Shown: piece after piece, positions 22,075 to 35,194 of the stretch
How positions within the stretch are numbered: position 1 is the stretch's first letter
Layout: every line of letters starts with the position of its first letter
Assembly (NCBI RefSeq): GCF_964656455.1
Contig: NC_135719.1
Coordinates: forward strand, 9,775,163 to 9,839,162
Reading direction: 5' to 3'
Source: Halichoerus grypus
Taxonomy: Eukaryota > Chordata > Mammalia > Carnivora > Phocidae
Length of the DNA stretch: 64,000 nt
Program-made: the position numbers and the translations under genes
Notes under the pieces: model-generated
Seen by the model: only the letters and a program-made list of their open reading frames with translations
The model's database searches: none
What the model was told of the DNA's origin: nothing

Positions 22075-22520
22075 AAAAACTGGCCAGTACTCTTCCAAAA
22101 TGTCACTAATGATACACAAAGAAAGAATGAGGTATCGCTCCAGACTAAAGAGACTTGCCCACTAATGCAACACATGATTCTGGGTTGGAAGCCGAATGGT
22201 AAAACAAATTGCTATGAAGGATATTATTGGGACAACCGGAGGCTTACAGATTTAACAATGTATCAATGTTAAAACTCCTGGTTTCGGTCATTGTGCTGTG
22301 GTTATGTAAGAGTATATCCTTGTTCTTAGGAAATACACAATGAAGTATTTGGGGTAAAGGAGCATGATGTCTGCAACTTACTCTCAAAAAACGAGAGACA
22401 ATGATTAAGCAAATATAGCAGGATATTACAGTGAATCTGGGTTTAATGTAAATGGGATTTCTTTGTACTACTGTTGTAATTTTTCTGTAAATTTGAAATT
22501 ATTTTAAAATAAAAAATTTC
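22075..22520 (+). mobile_element. L1 3' end (L1ME-like)
   Basis: TGTGCTGTGGTTATGTAAGA, TTGTTCTTAGGAAATACACA and GTTGTAATTTTTCTGTAAAT...AAAATAAAAA resemble old L1ME 3' ends. The same order recurs at 39630-40240. Confidence 0.65.
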
Positions 22521-23569
22521 TAAGGAATGATTTCTCAATTTATGTAACCAAATACTCAAAAGTTAAAAGGTGCAAAATTAAATTACATTTCTGAGGCTGT
22601 TTTCTGCATCCTGCAGACATATATATTTAGGAAAGATATTCTTGCAGGGTTCCAGAATAATGAATTATAACAATAGCGGCCTTTCGTTCAAGAATCTTAA
22701 AGGCGTTTATATGGCCTTCCCAAATCAATTTCCCAGTTTGCCAAAATAATAAGATTTATACCCAATGTTCAGTGAAAGGAGTAGTACAAAGTAAATATTG
22801 AACATTAAAGTATTATCTTTCCATGAGGCAATGATTATAGTACCAAAAGAGTAACTCCAAAGTGAGTCCTTGTACAATTCAGACACTTATTTGCATTCAT
22901 GCAATTAGCTTCATTTTCTCCTTTAAAATGGGCAATTGATAAGTCACTTTGCCATCAGTTCCTAAAGCAACCAAAGATTGATAGTCAACTACAGTTTTTC
23001 CACAGTCTCAAATCAAAAGTCTCTCCCTTGGAAAATCAAGGCAGCTAGTTTTCAATTTCATTAAAGGCTCACACAACAGTAGCAATGAGCATATCTAATG
23101 CTCAGCTCTTGGTCACTAAACACCATTCTCCATTACAAGGAACCAAAGCTACTCCAAGAAAGGCTGTTCCCAGGCCTAGGGTCAGGGTATATACAAGAGG
23201 ATCCTGGGACATCTTGTTTTTGACACAAAATAAGGAAGTGCTCAAAAAAGAAGAAAAGAAAAAAAGATGGGGACATGTTGCACACTGAAGTGGCTTCCTC
23301 TGGCCAAATCTGGAACAATTTGAAAACCAAATCAATTAAAAACAGTAACTATAAATAATTAAAAAATAGGAAGTCATGAGTCTATACTAGTACAGATAAA
23401 TGAATTAAACAGGGAAGGGAGAATTCCTGCAGATGACAGAACGGTGAAGGCTGACCAGTAGAGAGAGTGCTAGAGTGGAAAAATAATCACTCTGCAACCA
23501 TACTGGTAAAAATTGTATCTAGCAAAAATTATCAATTATCAATCTAGGGAGAAATTCTAAGGAGGAAGA

Positions 23570-23965
23570 AGATGTTTACATTGTCTTCAAATGTCTCCCC
23601 AAAGACTGCTTATTAGTTGCAAGGAAGAAAAAGTGTAGTATTTATTCAGTGAAGAAATCTACCAATACTTTGACCACGTAATCAAAATAAACATCCCAAT
23701 AAAGACAGATGGACACTGTGTGCCTCCAGAAGGGATACTCAACATGACTGACATAGTACTCTGGCCAAGAACGTATCTAGTCACAAGGAAACATCAGAAA
23801 AATTAAAAATAAGAAGTATTCTTCCAAAGAAACAAAGGGATTACTGTATTCTTCCAAACTGTCAATGCCATGAAAGATAAAGAAAGGCTGCAGACGTGTT
23901 CCAGGCTGAAGAAGGCTAAGAGACATGGCAACCAAAAGCAGTATCTTTCTGACCCTACTGTGTTG
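23570..23965 (+). mobile_element. L1ME-like fragment, cut off by a Tigger-like element
   Basis: GTATTCTTCCAAACTGTCAA TGCCATGAAAG matches the part of the L1ME-like 3' region that precedes the phrases seen at 22080 and 39770. It stops where the next element starts. Confidence 0.5.
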
Positions 23966-23968
23966 ATT

Positions 23969-24610
23969 AGTTGACCCTTGAACAACGTGGGGGTTGGGGG
24001 CACTGACCCCACCTGACCCCGCTCCAGTAAAAAATCCACATATAACTTTGGACGCCCCAAAAACTTAACTACTGAGAGTGAGAACCGCCAGAGATTACTT
24101 TTTACTGCCATATGCAATTTACTGGACAGGCTGTGTGCTCCTGTGGGTGATGATGCACCCCGGGCGCCCCTCAGGTGGTTTTAAGCAGATGCTGGCAACA
24201 GCTGAGCTCAAGGCAAGAGCACCAGGAGGTTGCTACGAAACTCCGCTCCAGTTAATTTCATTCCACTATGATTCGATCCTCATTTTCCTATTCATTTACA
24301 TTTCTCTCGACTGCAAGTGGTGCTGTGTACGGTCTCTACATGTTTGTGTGCCTAAGTTTTGATAAATGTTAATTTTTTATAACAGATTTGTGTACATGTT
24401 ATGGTAGTAAATGATAAAATAGACTAGGATCTACAAATATTTTATGCATTCATGACATACCCAACTTCTTAATTTTTCAATATTTCTGGGCTACATGGTT
24501 TGTGAGTTTTTTTTAAATTATAGCAAATCTCCAAAAAATTTCCCAATATATTTAATGGAAAAAAAGAAAAATCCATGTATACCTGGACCCATGTAGTTCA
24601 AGGGTCAACC
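23969..24610. mobile_element. Tigger-like DNA transposon remnant with terminal inverted repeats
   Basis: Starts AGTTGACCCTTGAACAACG and ends with the complementary GTAGTTCAAGGGTCAACC. Inner flanks ACTTAACTACT and AAATCTCCAAAAAATT fit a TcMar-Tigger non-autonomous element. The middle has no transposase frame. Confidence 0.75.
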
Positions 24611-24639
24611 ATCCGTCCTTCTTGTCACTGTATGAAGCT

Positions 24640-24728
24640 TGTGGACAGCAAGAACTGCGTCCTTCTATAACTGCACACAGGGCCTACCAGGCACAGGAAG
24701 TTTCTAAACAACTACCTGAATGAATAAA
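24640..24728 (+). mobile_element. L2/MIR-type 3' tail, fragment
   Basis: GGACAGCAAGAACTGCGTCC followed by CAGGGCCTACCAGGCACAGG and TGAATGAATAAAGG. Confidence 0.5.
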
Positions 24729-26256
24729 GGTGGCAGAGATCAGCTCATGGAGAATATTAATGGCAAGCCAAATGATTCATACTTGGACCGGTGTAGGCAA
24801 GAAGAAAAAATAGAGCCTGTGTGCTCTGTGCTGAAAGAAAACTGTGGGGGAGGGGTGAAGAGTGACGTGTTAACAGCAGCAAATGCTCATGAAAGGTCTT
24901 TACCCCATAGCAGCGTCCTAAAGAAGGAAAACAAGAACAGAGGCGAGGAAACCACGTGGGGAAAACATTACAAAAACATGACTTAAGGAAACAAAAAGAG
25001 CTTAAACTGCTATGGTAGTAAAATGATCTGAGAAGAAATACATGTGAGAAAGGCATTCTGTTGAAAATAATTTGATGGAATACAGTAGCTGACTGGCTGG
25101 GGGCTGGACAAAGATAGGAAGAGAGTAAAAACATGAAAAGGGGTATCTCATGAGGAAAAAATGGGGGTGGGCTAGGGGAATGATTTGTGAAAAAGAGGGC
25201 AATAAGCTTTAAATGTCAAGTTTCACATATCAGCAGGATGAAAAAGTAGGTAACACACGACCAACAGGTGGCGAGCAGATCAGGCTGTCAGAGGGGGTCT
25301 GCGCTGGTGAGGCTGACCTGAGAGTCAGCCGGCACCCGGTGGAGAAGCCCTGAGCACAGACAAGCTCTCCAGGTCACACAGAGCCAAGGCCTCGACCCTG
25401 GTGTTCCTGCACGGGAGGGCGCGAAGAAGAAACTGATCCGGGGAAACAGACCAAACAAGAAAAGGCCAGCCAGGGAAGAAGAGAAATCAGAGAAGGGCGG
25501 ATCAGTGGCGCCAAAAGAGGCAAGGACTGGACATGCAGCAAGAAAAGGAATGAATTTTAAGCCATCCTCAGAGCGGGAAACGGGGGAAAGACTCGAAGAC
25601 CAAAGAGCAGCGAACTCATGAACTGCTTCCAGTTCGCGTGAAACCCCAGCCGTAAATGGGCCTCTGCACAACATACCATTCATCTATCTTTTCCTGTGCC
25701 TCAAAATCCAGAAAGAGGATCCTGTGAATCCAAGAAAAAAACAAATTCCAGTGCCACCAAGAAAGATGATGAGACTTATCGTATCTCTTTGTTAATGGCG
25801 GCTGCGACTGAGCCGTCTGCAGTGAAAAACTTAGAACATGTATTTTCTCAAGTCTTCCAGGGAGCTCAGTTGCTAAACTAAAATAAATACCACTTCCTAG
25901 ATTCATGATACAGTTCATTTCTACCAGCTAAAATATTTCAGGTTTCTATTTTAACTGTCTTGTTGTTAATAATACCCTCAGTAACTACAAAAGCCTTTGA
26001 AGATGATATAATCTAGGCAAAATACAACTGTTAATCTATACTAATTTGGTAGAAAGCTAGGCTGAATGAATGATAGTTACTGAACTTTCAAATAACTTAT
26101 TGCTATCAAGTATACAAAGGACCATTAGCCATTAGTATTGAGATTTTTGAAATACGAGTATTTGAAAATATGAATATTATATTAAACATTAATGCTGATA
26201 TGTAAATGAGCCTTAAAATGTTTGAAAATATTTTATTACTTTAAAAATTCCCTTTA

Positions 26257-26390
26257 GGGGCACCTGGGTGGCTCAATCAGTCAAGTGTCAGACTCTTGAT
26301 CTCAGCTCAGGTCTTGATCTCAGGGTCATGAGCTCAAGCCCCGCGTTGGGCTCCACAATGGGTGTGGACAAACAAAAAGACAAAAAAAAA
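26257..26390 (+). mobile_element. SINEC, 3'-shortened
   Basis: Complete tRNA-Lys-like head (GGCACCTGGGTGGCTCAATC ... GGGTCATGAGCTCAAGCCCC) but the CT-rich body is absent. It ends in an A-rich tail with TTCCCTTTAG / CTCCCTTTAG duplication. Confidence 0.93.
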
Positions 26391-27069
26391 CCCCTCCCTT
26401 TAGTATATGTATATTTCATTGTTTTTTACCGCTAGTATAAAATTTCTGTTCCAGTTCATCAAGTAGGTAGTGAATTAGTAGTAACATAATTAATATGAAT
26501 TTGTTTGTTACCTTGCTTTCTGTTCTGTTCTCGTAACCACAGCCCAAAGTCATTCATCCATTTGTGCTAAACAAGCACACAGGGCCTTCTGTTTAATATA
26601 TTTCATCTCTGCTGTCAACCAGGTCCTAGAATTATAAATACTTCCTGGTGCCTACCTTCCAGGAGCCTAGACAGATGTACACAGAGACAGAATGCTGCAT
26701 GGTAAGTGATAGAATTGGCATCTCTAGGGGCAGAGGAGATGGATGCCCAAACTCTGCCTTGAGGGGAACGATCAAGAAAGCTTCTGTGGAGAAATGGCTA
26801 TGCCCAATGCTGTTCAAGGCTCAACAGAAATTATCTTTGGCAGGAACATACATTCTGAAAGCTAAGCCATTTACAAGTGAAGCTGGAGAAGAAACTGGTA
26901 GGTCTAGTTCATCTTTGTGCATTCAACATCCCTTCAAAGGGCCTGTTAACATAGAAAGTGCTCAATCAATGTTTGTTGGGTTGAACCAAAAATATTTCAT
27001 CCTTCTAAAAAAACAAAACTTAAAATGTTACAAATAAGCAAAAATACTAAGCTTGTTTTGCTCATCCCT

Positions 27070-27360
27070 TCAGTTAGCTAAACATTGGCTGGGCACTTGG
27101 GTGAGGTACTATGGCAGATACCAAAGATATGGAGACAAGACAGTTCTTGCTCTCTTGGGGCTCAGAGTCTTTTTAAGGGAGAAAGAAACACAAGAAGCAA
27201 TGATTACAGCTGTATGAAACGCAGTGCAGGAAAAGCAAGGATCAGGTACTGCAGGAAGTAGAGGAGGCTCTGGATGCTATGCTGAGCAAAGTCAGGGTCA
27301 GGGGAGGGAGGCTTCCCAAGGGGCCAGCTCAAACATGGGCCATTGGAATGAGCCGCAGCG
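27070..27360 (+). repeat. Ancient interspersed repeat, family unassigned
   Basis: GATACCAAAGATATGGAGAC, CTCTTGGGGCTCAGAGTCTT and AGGGAGGCTTCCCAAGG follow the shared order described at 5765. Confidence 0.5.
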
Positions 27361-28064
27361 AGAATCCTCTCTTGCCTGATTTCATACTCTGTTTGAAAGA
27401 GATAACCGCTGCAATGAGTGGACAGGGGTGATGTGTGGGAGGAGGTGAAAGAGGCTACAAACTATATTCAAAACTACTCAGGAAAACGGCGGTCAGATCT
27501 GAAAGCTTCTATGCACTGAATATAATGAAGCTACCAAAATATCATATATTAGCAAACCTCAAAGAAATATCGATCTTCTTATATTTCTATCCTTGTGTGA
27601 AGTGCCATTCCTTGGCCTTCTGTATACTGGAATTCACTCAAAAGGAGAACACCACAAACTTTAATTATAGGAGGACACATGAGTTACATTTATGCTGCTT
27701 ACTTTACCAGAGTGTCCTAGGTAAATAAAAAGCAAATTTATAAGGCAGAGCCATGGCAAAGTAGTACCCCAAGCATCTCTAAGATAAGAACGAACATAAA
27801 TGTATGATGTTGCCATCAAGCTAGAATATAGGAGGCCTGCAAAAGAAAAAAAAAAAAAAATCCCAAACCCCAATCACTGGACAGTGCAATTTTATTGGCT
27901 TTTTAATATCTCCTCAAAGTAGCTTGTATGGTTTTCTGGGCAACTGACACCATTACAAAACAGAGAGAGAGAGAAAGCATGTGCCTACACATGCACACAC
28001 CTTCAATTTTATTGAGCACCCACCATTTCTTAAATGAAACATGCTACTCTAACAGTATTCACCA

Positions 28065-28180
28065 CAGGATAGCGAAGTAGAAAAAACATGGGCTCAGGAA
28101 TAAGATCAGAGTCAGTTGCTTAATAGCTATAGACCTGATAAATAACCACTTGAAGTCCATTTTGCTTGTCAGCAAAAAGC
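28065..28180 (+). mobile_element. MIR SINE, diverged
   Basis: AAACATGGGCTCAGGAATAA and TTGCTTAATAGCTATAGACC resemble the MIR 5' part. Confidence 0.5.
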
Positions 28181-28229
28181 AACTTATTCATTACAATATT
28201 TATTATCAAACATGTGTCTAGCACTCTTA

Positions 28230-28690
28230 AGAGTATGAAATAAACACGAAATAGACAAGGCTCCTGGCCTCACAGAGCTTACACTTCAGCAGGAAAGACA
28301 ATCCAATTATAAAAAGGAACGTCAGGGCAAAGTTCCATTACTAAGAACAGGACAGAGTAGAGGGTTCAAGTGTGTCTGAAGTAGGGGTGGGGTGAGAGGC
28401 TGTTTCAGATAGGGTGGTCAGGGAAGGCTACTACAGGAAGTCACATTTGAGTGGGAACCTGAAAGAAGAGGCAAGTTACACGTGTTCAAGGCCAAGAGAA
28501 TGACAAATGCAAGGCAAGTATAAAATCAACATGTACAAGGAACAGCAAAGAAGGCCAGTCTGGAGGAGCAAGTGATTAAGAACTGGATGGGAGATGAGGG
28601 TGGAGTTTGGATTTTTTTCTCTGTGTGATTCTAAGCCATTGGAAGGTTTTAAAAAGAGTGAAGTCATCTTGATTCATGTTTTAGAAGAAT
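28230..28690 (+). repeat. Ancient interspersed repeat, family unassigned, longest copy
   Basis: CTCCTGGCCTCACAGAGCTT, GTCAGGGAAGGCTACTACAG and TAAGCCATTGGAAGGTTTTA...AGAATCACTATGATT occur in the order of this common family. Confidence 0.6.
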
Positions 28691-28999
28691 CACTATGATT
28701 CTCTCTCCTTGGAATGACTTTATCCTTTGTCTGCCTAGTCAATTCCTACATGTTTTGAACCAACGTGGCCCATCAGAGGAGTAATATGCCATGATTTCTG
28801 CACAGGGAACTCACAAGCAGGAGACAGAACATAAAGCCAAGGATTTCAGACTTTATACTCCAGAGTCCAAGGAGGAACATGGAAGGTTAACAACATTATC
28901 TGCCCTGTGTACTTTTCTATACATTGTTGGAAGATCAAATAAGCTAATCACAAACAACTTTTATATAGCATTAATGATCATTATTCTTCAAGTGTCCTC

Positions 29000-29352
29000 T
29001 TATTAGTAAGGTCTTCCCTGACCATCATAAAGAAATATGAACTCCTCTGCTCCAGCTCTCCTTATCTATCTTGACTTTTTCCCCACAGCACTTTTTACTA
29101 TCTGACATATGTATTTATTTGTATATATGTACAATGTATATGTATATATATTTGTACATGTGTGTATGTATGTGTATATATATATAAATTCTAAGAGTAC
29201 ATACATACTTATGTATTTCCCTGATTCCTCCCTTTCCTCCCACCTATTTTGCAAGCTTCATGAGGCCAGGGAGCATATCTCTTTTATTCAATACAACATC
29301 ATTGCCTAAAAGTATAAATGGTTGCTTTAAGTGCTCAATAAATGTTGGATGG
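29000..29352 (+). mobile_element. L2 3' end with internal and terminal microsatellites
   Basis: GGTCTTCCCTGACCATC, GCAAGCTTCATGAGGCCAGG and AAGTGCTCAATAAATGTTGG are L2 hallmarks. A TA/TG-rich tract (about 29105-29187) interrupts it and a GGAT array follows. Confidence 0.8.
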
Positions 29353-29388
29353 ATAGATGGATGGATGGATGGATGGATGGATGAATGA
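29347..29388. repeat. (GGAT)n microsatellite
   Basis: About nine GGAT/AGAT units at the L2 tail. Confidence 0.95.
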
Positions 29389-30524
29389 ATTCCTGACTGG
29401 ATTCTCTTCCTATAAACAATCTGTCTCTCTTTAATTCAATTAAACACTTATGATGACGGGATGAGAAATTAAAAGATCTAAAATCTAATGATTCAGCTAT
29501 GCCAACTTTTTAGGTCAGCTGTCCTAAAAAAGTCACTTAAAAATAAACAAGAAAAACAAAGCAAAAAAAAAAAGTCACTTAAAATAGAACTAAGGCTCAA
29601 AAGGACCAGTGACAAGAAGAAAATAAAGTGGCATCATCCCTATTTATTTAACCAAGGGGCTTTAAGTACCCTTATCTCTCTCTTAAGTGGAAAAATATTC
29701 AGATATTCTCCATTCCCCTCATAAGAAAGCCCATGTTCCAGACTGCACAGCAAAGCTATCTGTTTATAAAGCTGTTTATACAGCTTTCCTTAAAAGGTGC
29801 CCCAAAGTACCACAAGGAACATAATGGAAATCCACTGAGAAATGTACTGACTTTTGGCATGAACTAAATTCATTTCATATACATAGACTCTGACTTATTT
29901 CAATGCTAGAAAATATTTAACAATTTTATTTGACATTTAAACTTAATTTTTATTTCCACCAGGCTAACCTTTTGCCAGATAAAGATACGGGTCAGCGAAA
30001 TCCCTATAACCTGCCTTCTTCATTTTTCATCACACATCTAAATTCCAGCCAAAAGCATCCCCCCTTCCCAATGCGAACAAAAAACTATTATTTTAAATAC
30101 TACTACTACTAATAATAAAAATTCATACTGTCTTCCAGCTTCGTAATTTTGCAACACTAAAATACAACCAAATGCTTAAAGGTTTCCAAGCACTGCCTTT
30201 TTGGTCCATTAACATAAAACCAGCAGATGGCGCTCAATAAACCTACTGAGTTCTTGGTTGAGTTCTTGGTATGGAGTGGTTTTAGAGACTATTCTCTCCA
30301 ATGGGAAGAATCTGGAAACTTCAGCTGGAAAAGGAATCAAATTACAGAAAAGTTTGGAAATCACTGAATATACGGTTTCCTTAATGGCAAGTGTTCCTTA
30401 AAACAGAATTTTTGAAAACTCTAATAAGAGTATATGAGCTTTTTGTGTCAATTCACAACCAGGCCTCTCAGTCTATTCCTGTTAAGCAAACTAAATTGGT
30501 CAGAGGGTGTTGGCTGGTGGCTTT

Positions 30525-30527
<3 letters not shown>

Positions 30528-30563
<36 letters not shown>
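30528..30563. repeat. (CA)n microsatellite, about 17 units
   Basis: Uninterrupted CA run between TTTAAAA and CCCTCTCC. Confidence 0.97.
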
Positions 30564-30566
<3 letters not shown>

Positions 30567-30999
30567 CTCCCACAAATGTTTCACAACTCTCTGGAACAGC
30601 TAGAATAATCAGGCCAACACTTAAAGAGACAGTCTCCCTCTTGCTGACAAGACCAGCTATTTGGTTAAAATGAAGAATATATAAAGGATTTTTATTAATT
30701 CTTGATGGAAATTTATTGAAAGAACTGAATGCAGAGGACTGGATAAATCAGTCTGCCTGGCTCCCCATCCCTCCCTCCCTCTCTCCATCCCACAGAGCAG
30801 ATGATTGAAGTGGGGAGAGCCATTCTGTAACCTCAGTCTACCAGCTTGACTTCTGCCCTCACCCACCTCCGCACACTTACTCACCTAGCTCCCTTGGTTA
30901 TTTATTCCTCAGTCAGTTCTCTTGGTTTTCCTCTAAAGTCATCCATGAAATTGGGTCTCCAATAGGCCAGCCCACCACCCAACAGAAGGCACAGAAGTC

Positions 31000-31330
31000 T
31001 CCAAAATACAATCTGATCAAGTTACTGCCCCAAAACTCATGGATGGCCAACAGGATCACCTCCTAACTCCTGAGCATGTCTCTTCAGCTCCCAGCACACA
31101 AGGTCTTCCATGAGTTAGCCCTTGCCTCCCTCTCCAGCCCCCTCTCCCCAAACCCTCACTAGGATCACCCCAAACCACTGGCAAGTCAAGAAGACACAAG
31201 TTGAAGCCTCACTCTTACTGCCTGTGTCACCACTTGGCCCTGTGGCTCCCTTTACCTGTCATATCCTTCTGTCGTCTGATGATCACAGCAAGCTGATTAC
31301 AATAAAGCATGAAACAAGAAAGACAATGCC
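31000..31330 (+). mobile_element. L2 fragment
   Basis: ATCTGATCAAGTTACTGCCC, AACTCATGGATGGCCAACAG and AAGGTCTTCCATGAGTTAGC match the L2 segment upstream of its 3' tail. Confidence 0.65.
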
Positions 31331-31811
31331 TTTCTTTCCTGAGTAGATACCTGGTCTCCTTACCTGATCTAACCTAGCATGCCTCACCCACTGCATGCAG
31401 ATCAAGATTTCCTCCAACTCCCTGAGCCTGACCCGTGTGAACAATGGGCATCTGTGTGGGCAATGCCTAGGGAGGAGAACCCAGCAGGTCAAGCTCAACC
31501 ACACCTGGTCAAATCTTATTCCTAACCAAGGACACAACAAACCCCGGGACCATGGGGAGATATTCAAAGTTGGCAAGTGGGTCAACTACATCAAGATAAG
31601 AAGGGACGCTTTCAATACAGAATGGGAGGCAAGACCACAGGCTTTGCACTCACATGAAAAGGAAGACCAGCTTCACTTGGGTTACGAGCTTTGTGATTCT
31701 TTTAGGGACTACCTCACATCCTTTCTGGGAACTGATAGACTGTAAACTCTAGTTTGGAGGACTGAAACTATATCTATTATGTTCACATATCTAAAGTACA
31801 TGAAACAAGAG

Positions 31812-31925
31812 TAATGACTTCTCATCAAATGCTAACTATATGCCAGCACTGATTTAAAGTCTTACCCTGATTAGGGTTATCGTTTAACCCCCTCAAAAAC
31901 CATATAAAGTAAGTGCCAGTATTTT
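31812..31925 (-). mobile_element. MIR SINE, diverged
   Basis: TGCTAACTATATGCCAGCAC ... AACCCCCTCAAAAACCATAT is the reversed MIR 3' half. Confidence 0.5.
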
Positions 31926-32691
31926 AAGAAGGTATGCTAAGTATACAGCATACAGTGGGCACAAAATAAATGTTCCCATTCATTCCCAATAAGAATACCC
32001 CACACTTCAGCATCCTCAGGTCTTTTCCCTCATTTACAGCCTCTGCTGGTAAGACATTACTTCTCAAAACAGCCAAATAAAGTTATAAATTTTACTATTT
32101 TTTGTTTTGTTTAATTATGGGTGAAGAATTTTAACGAGATGGCAAAGTTGGCTTTATGGAACGAACCCTCTGAGAAAAACAGTCATAAGGGAACGCAGAA
32201 AGAGTAAAAAGCTTGATTAGTTTTAAAGGTAAATTATAAAGATTTCTTAAAGCTGGTTAAGCTTTCTAATTGGTAAATAATAGCTATATGAGCAATAAAC
32301 AATCCACTATACTTAAAAACCATAAAAACAATAAGAAATATTCTATCATTTCAGATGATAGTAACATTTTTCTTATCCAGCATTATTGGTAAAACCATTT
32401 CACATAAATATCCAGTTTTTTTAAAAAAAAGTTTTCCTTTTAAATTGCCAAAGTTTAAAAAAGAAACAAGTAAGTTTTATGACAATCTATCTAAGGTGCC
32501 TTACCCATTTCCCAGCCTTATCTTAAATATAGACAGGGAAGGGCAGAAATATCATCTGAGCAACTACTATATGTGTTAAGACCTTTATATGTGGGGACAA
32601 CAATATTTAACTGTTGAAGAAGAAATGATATATGTGAAGCCCATCTTAAAGTACCTGGTACTTAGTAAGTATTCAAGAAGTTCTAGATAAG

Positions 32692-32812
32692 TACTTGTTG
32701 GGATGAGCACTGGGTGATGTATGGAAGGAATTACTGAATCACTATACTGCACACCTGAAACTAATATAACATTGTATGTTAACTCAACTGGAATTAAAAA
32801 TTTTTTAAGGTG
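32692..32812 (+). mobile_element. Short 3' end of a carnivore L1
   Basis: GGGATGAGCACTGGGTGATG, GCACACCTGAAACTAATATA and GTTAACTCAACTGGAATTAA are the carnivore L1 3' terminus, strongly 5'-truncated. Confidence 0.85.
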
Positions 32813-32985
32813 CTAGATACTGCTGTCATTTTAAAAATCATATTTAATCCTCATGAAACCCTGTAACGTAGGTATTACCCCGCTGAATTTTACAGACGAA
32901 GAATCCAAGGCTTCCACAGCCGCTCAGTACTACTAGGGCAGAAATTTAAACCCATGTCTACTTGACTCCTACACAGAGTCACGTC
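32813..32985 (-). mobile_element. MIR SINE
   Basis: AATCCTCATGAAACCCTGTA, TTTTACAGACGAAGAATCCA and AAATTTAAACCCATGTCTAC give the reversed MIR. Confidence 0.7.
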
Positions 32986-32999
32986 TCTCTACGAGGGCT

Positions 33000-33172
33000 C
33001 TCAAAGTGTTGTCTCAGGACCAGCAAGCATCACCCGGAAACTTACCGGAAATGCAGATTTTCAGCCCTGCCCCAACTGTAGTAAATGGGAGACTCTGGGG
33101 CTGTGGCCCAGCGATCCGCGTGTGAATAAACCCCACCTATGACTCCCATGGTTGCCCGAGTGTGAGAACCAG
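33000..33172 (+). mobile_element. MER5-like hAT element
   Basis: TCTCAAAGTGTTGTCTCAGG at the left, GGAAATGCAGATTTTCAGCC inside and GTGTGAGAACC at the right. Confidence 0.75.
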
Positions 33173-33384
33173 CAGGCCCACTCTACCACACTCAACTGGA
33201 GCACTAATCACAGGAGGTCCCCCTGCTTCCCAGCTAATTCCACTCCTCTGGGTCTCATTCCGTCTTCAATAACCCATCAACACCCTGGCTTCACAGGTCC
33301 TGGGCAACAGCCCGCTTCCCACCCACGCAGGTTAACAGCAGACATGGAAGCGACACACTGACACCGGGAGCCCAGGCCCGGTAC

Positions 33385-33575
33385 GAACTCCAGCCCCACC
33401 ACTTACTAGCCGCAGGACCTCAGCACGTGACTGGAGTTCTCTGGCCCCACTACCTCATCTTTAGGGTATAGAAAACGATACTTATCTCACGAGGCTGTCA
33501 GGGTGATTAAAGGAGAAAATGAATGCAGGAGCTACAGCGTAAGGACTAAGTACTAGAAGGCATTCAATAAATGGA
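33385..33575 (+). mobile_element. MIR SINE
   Basis: CCACCACTTACTAGCCGCAG, TACCTCATCTTTAGGGTATA, CTCACGAGGCTGTCAGGGTG and GGCATTCAATAAATGGA in MIR order, nearly complete. Confidence 0.8.
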
Positions 33576-33865
33576 GTCTCTGATGATGACCATTTCCATA
33601 CAACACGCGTTTCTGCTGCCCTCCACTGCACACACACGTACGCTGTGACCAATGACCTATCACCACCACAGCCCCAACTCAACAGCAAGACCAGGGCTGG
33701 CATCTCACGACACTATTTCTTAAAACACCCATCTTTGTCTCGGAGTCAAGAAGACCCACTTCTAATTCTGAGACTTAGTAAGCTATGAATGACAGATAAT
33801 CATACCCACAGATGTGGCTAGGTTAAAATAACCAACTTCATGGAGATCTGGAAAATGGGCGATTT

Positions 33866-34020
33866 GGGGAGGAAAGATACTGATCAAGAGAAATACCCAT
33901 AGTAGCAGCTTCTTAACATTACGCTGCCTGGGACCCCTGACCCGGGGAGGAAAGATACTGATCAAGAGAAATACCCCTAGTGGTAGCTTCTTAATATCAC
34001 GCTGCCTGGGACCCCGACCC
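33866..34020. repeat. 78-bp tandem duplication, two copies
   Basis: Copies 33866-33943 and 33944-34020 differ by five substitutions and one base deletion. Unit starts GGGGAGGAAAGATACTGATC and ends GCCTGGGACCCC. Confidence 0.95.
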
Positions 34021-35194
34021 ACACGAGACAGGACGGACAAGGCAGTGATAAGCTCTACTCAGAAGCTGAGCGTGCAGGAACGCAAGAGGTGACCAAGAAG
34101 GAATTCAGAGTCAGGCAGGTAGGTTAAGATCACCCCCGGCCTCTAACTAGTTCAAGAAGATGACAGGAATGGTAGAAAATAAGCCCACAATCAGATTACT
34201 GGCTCCCATGGACCAAAAAAGAAATGCACCAATGCCTTAGCAGTAAGATAAAGCTCACATTTCCTTCTGTGGACATAACAAAGAGAGACAGCTGAGAATT
34301 CCCCCCCAGCTGCCAGATGCTCTGTGCATCACATGGGGTCAGCAGATAATCCAAACACAGGACTCTCTGGAGGGCTCCAAGGATGCACAAGGCCAATGGC
34401 TCCTTCTAGGTTTAAAAGGAGTAAACAGACAAACAAGCGAAAACCCTGGGAGTACAGATGATGTTCTCTGTGCTCAAGGATAAAGACCCTTAGTTACAAT
34501 CCCCACATAAAAGGAAACAGTCAGAATCCCTGGAGAAAGAATATGTAGTCATGAGAAAAGGCACTGAAGATGCACATCATCAGTATGGCAATCAATCAAA
34601 AAATTAGTGTACCTTTCAGGAAAATGTAACTTTTACATATCCCTGCTGATATAAATATATTCCTAGTGTTCTATCTGGATGGAGCTATTTATGGATTTCT
34701 GAATTACAGATTCAGTGGACTGACTTTATAAATCTACCTAACAGCCTCATCTCAGATGGCAGAGCAAACTCCAAAGACAGCAATAAAAACCTTTAGTCTT
34801 ATAATGAATGGACTAGACTTCAAAATATAAACCTTGCTGTCTCAGTTCCCCAACTGTAAAATAAGAAAACACTTTCTCCTAGTTCATAGGTTTAATTCAG
34901 GCCAACAAAATGAGGTTAGTATAGAAAGAGGCAAACACAAGAGAGCTCCAAGTAAATAGCCCATACACAACACAGACGTATCAAACTATGTGGGTTGCAA
35001 TTCAAATTTTCACCAAGTGTCACTACCAAGTTCTCCTAGAGGCCCCAGCTCAGTGACACTTTTGTCACTGGTTCCAGCCCCTTGGGTGGTTTTACCTCTT
35101 GACTAATGATTTACAGTGGCCTTCCTTTTGAGGTCATAAATCTTACTCCCCCAAAAAAGCTCTTTCCCGAACAGCTTTAATTCTATTTAACCAA

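Noticed and set aside
33783..34040. Minus-strand open frame with an internal 26-residue repeat
   Set aside because: The repeat comes from the 78-bp DNA duplication; there is no family match or splice context.
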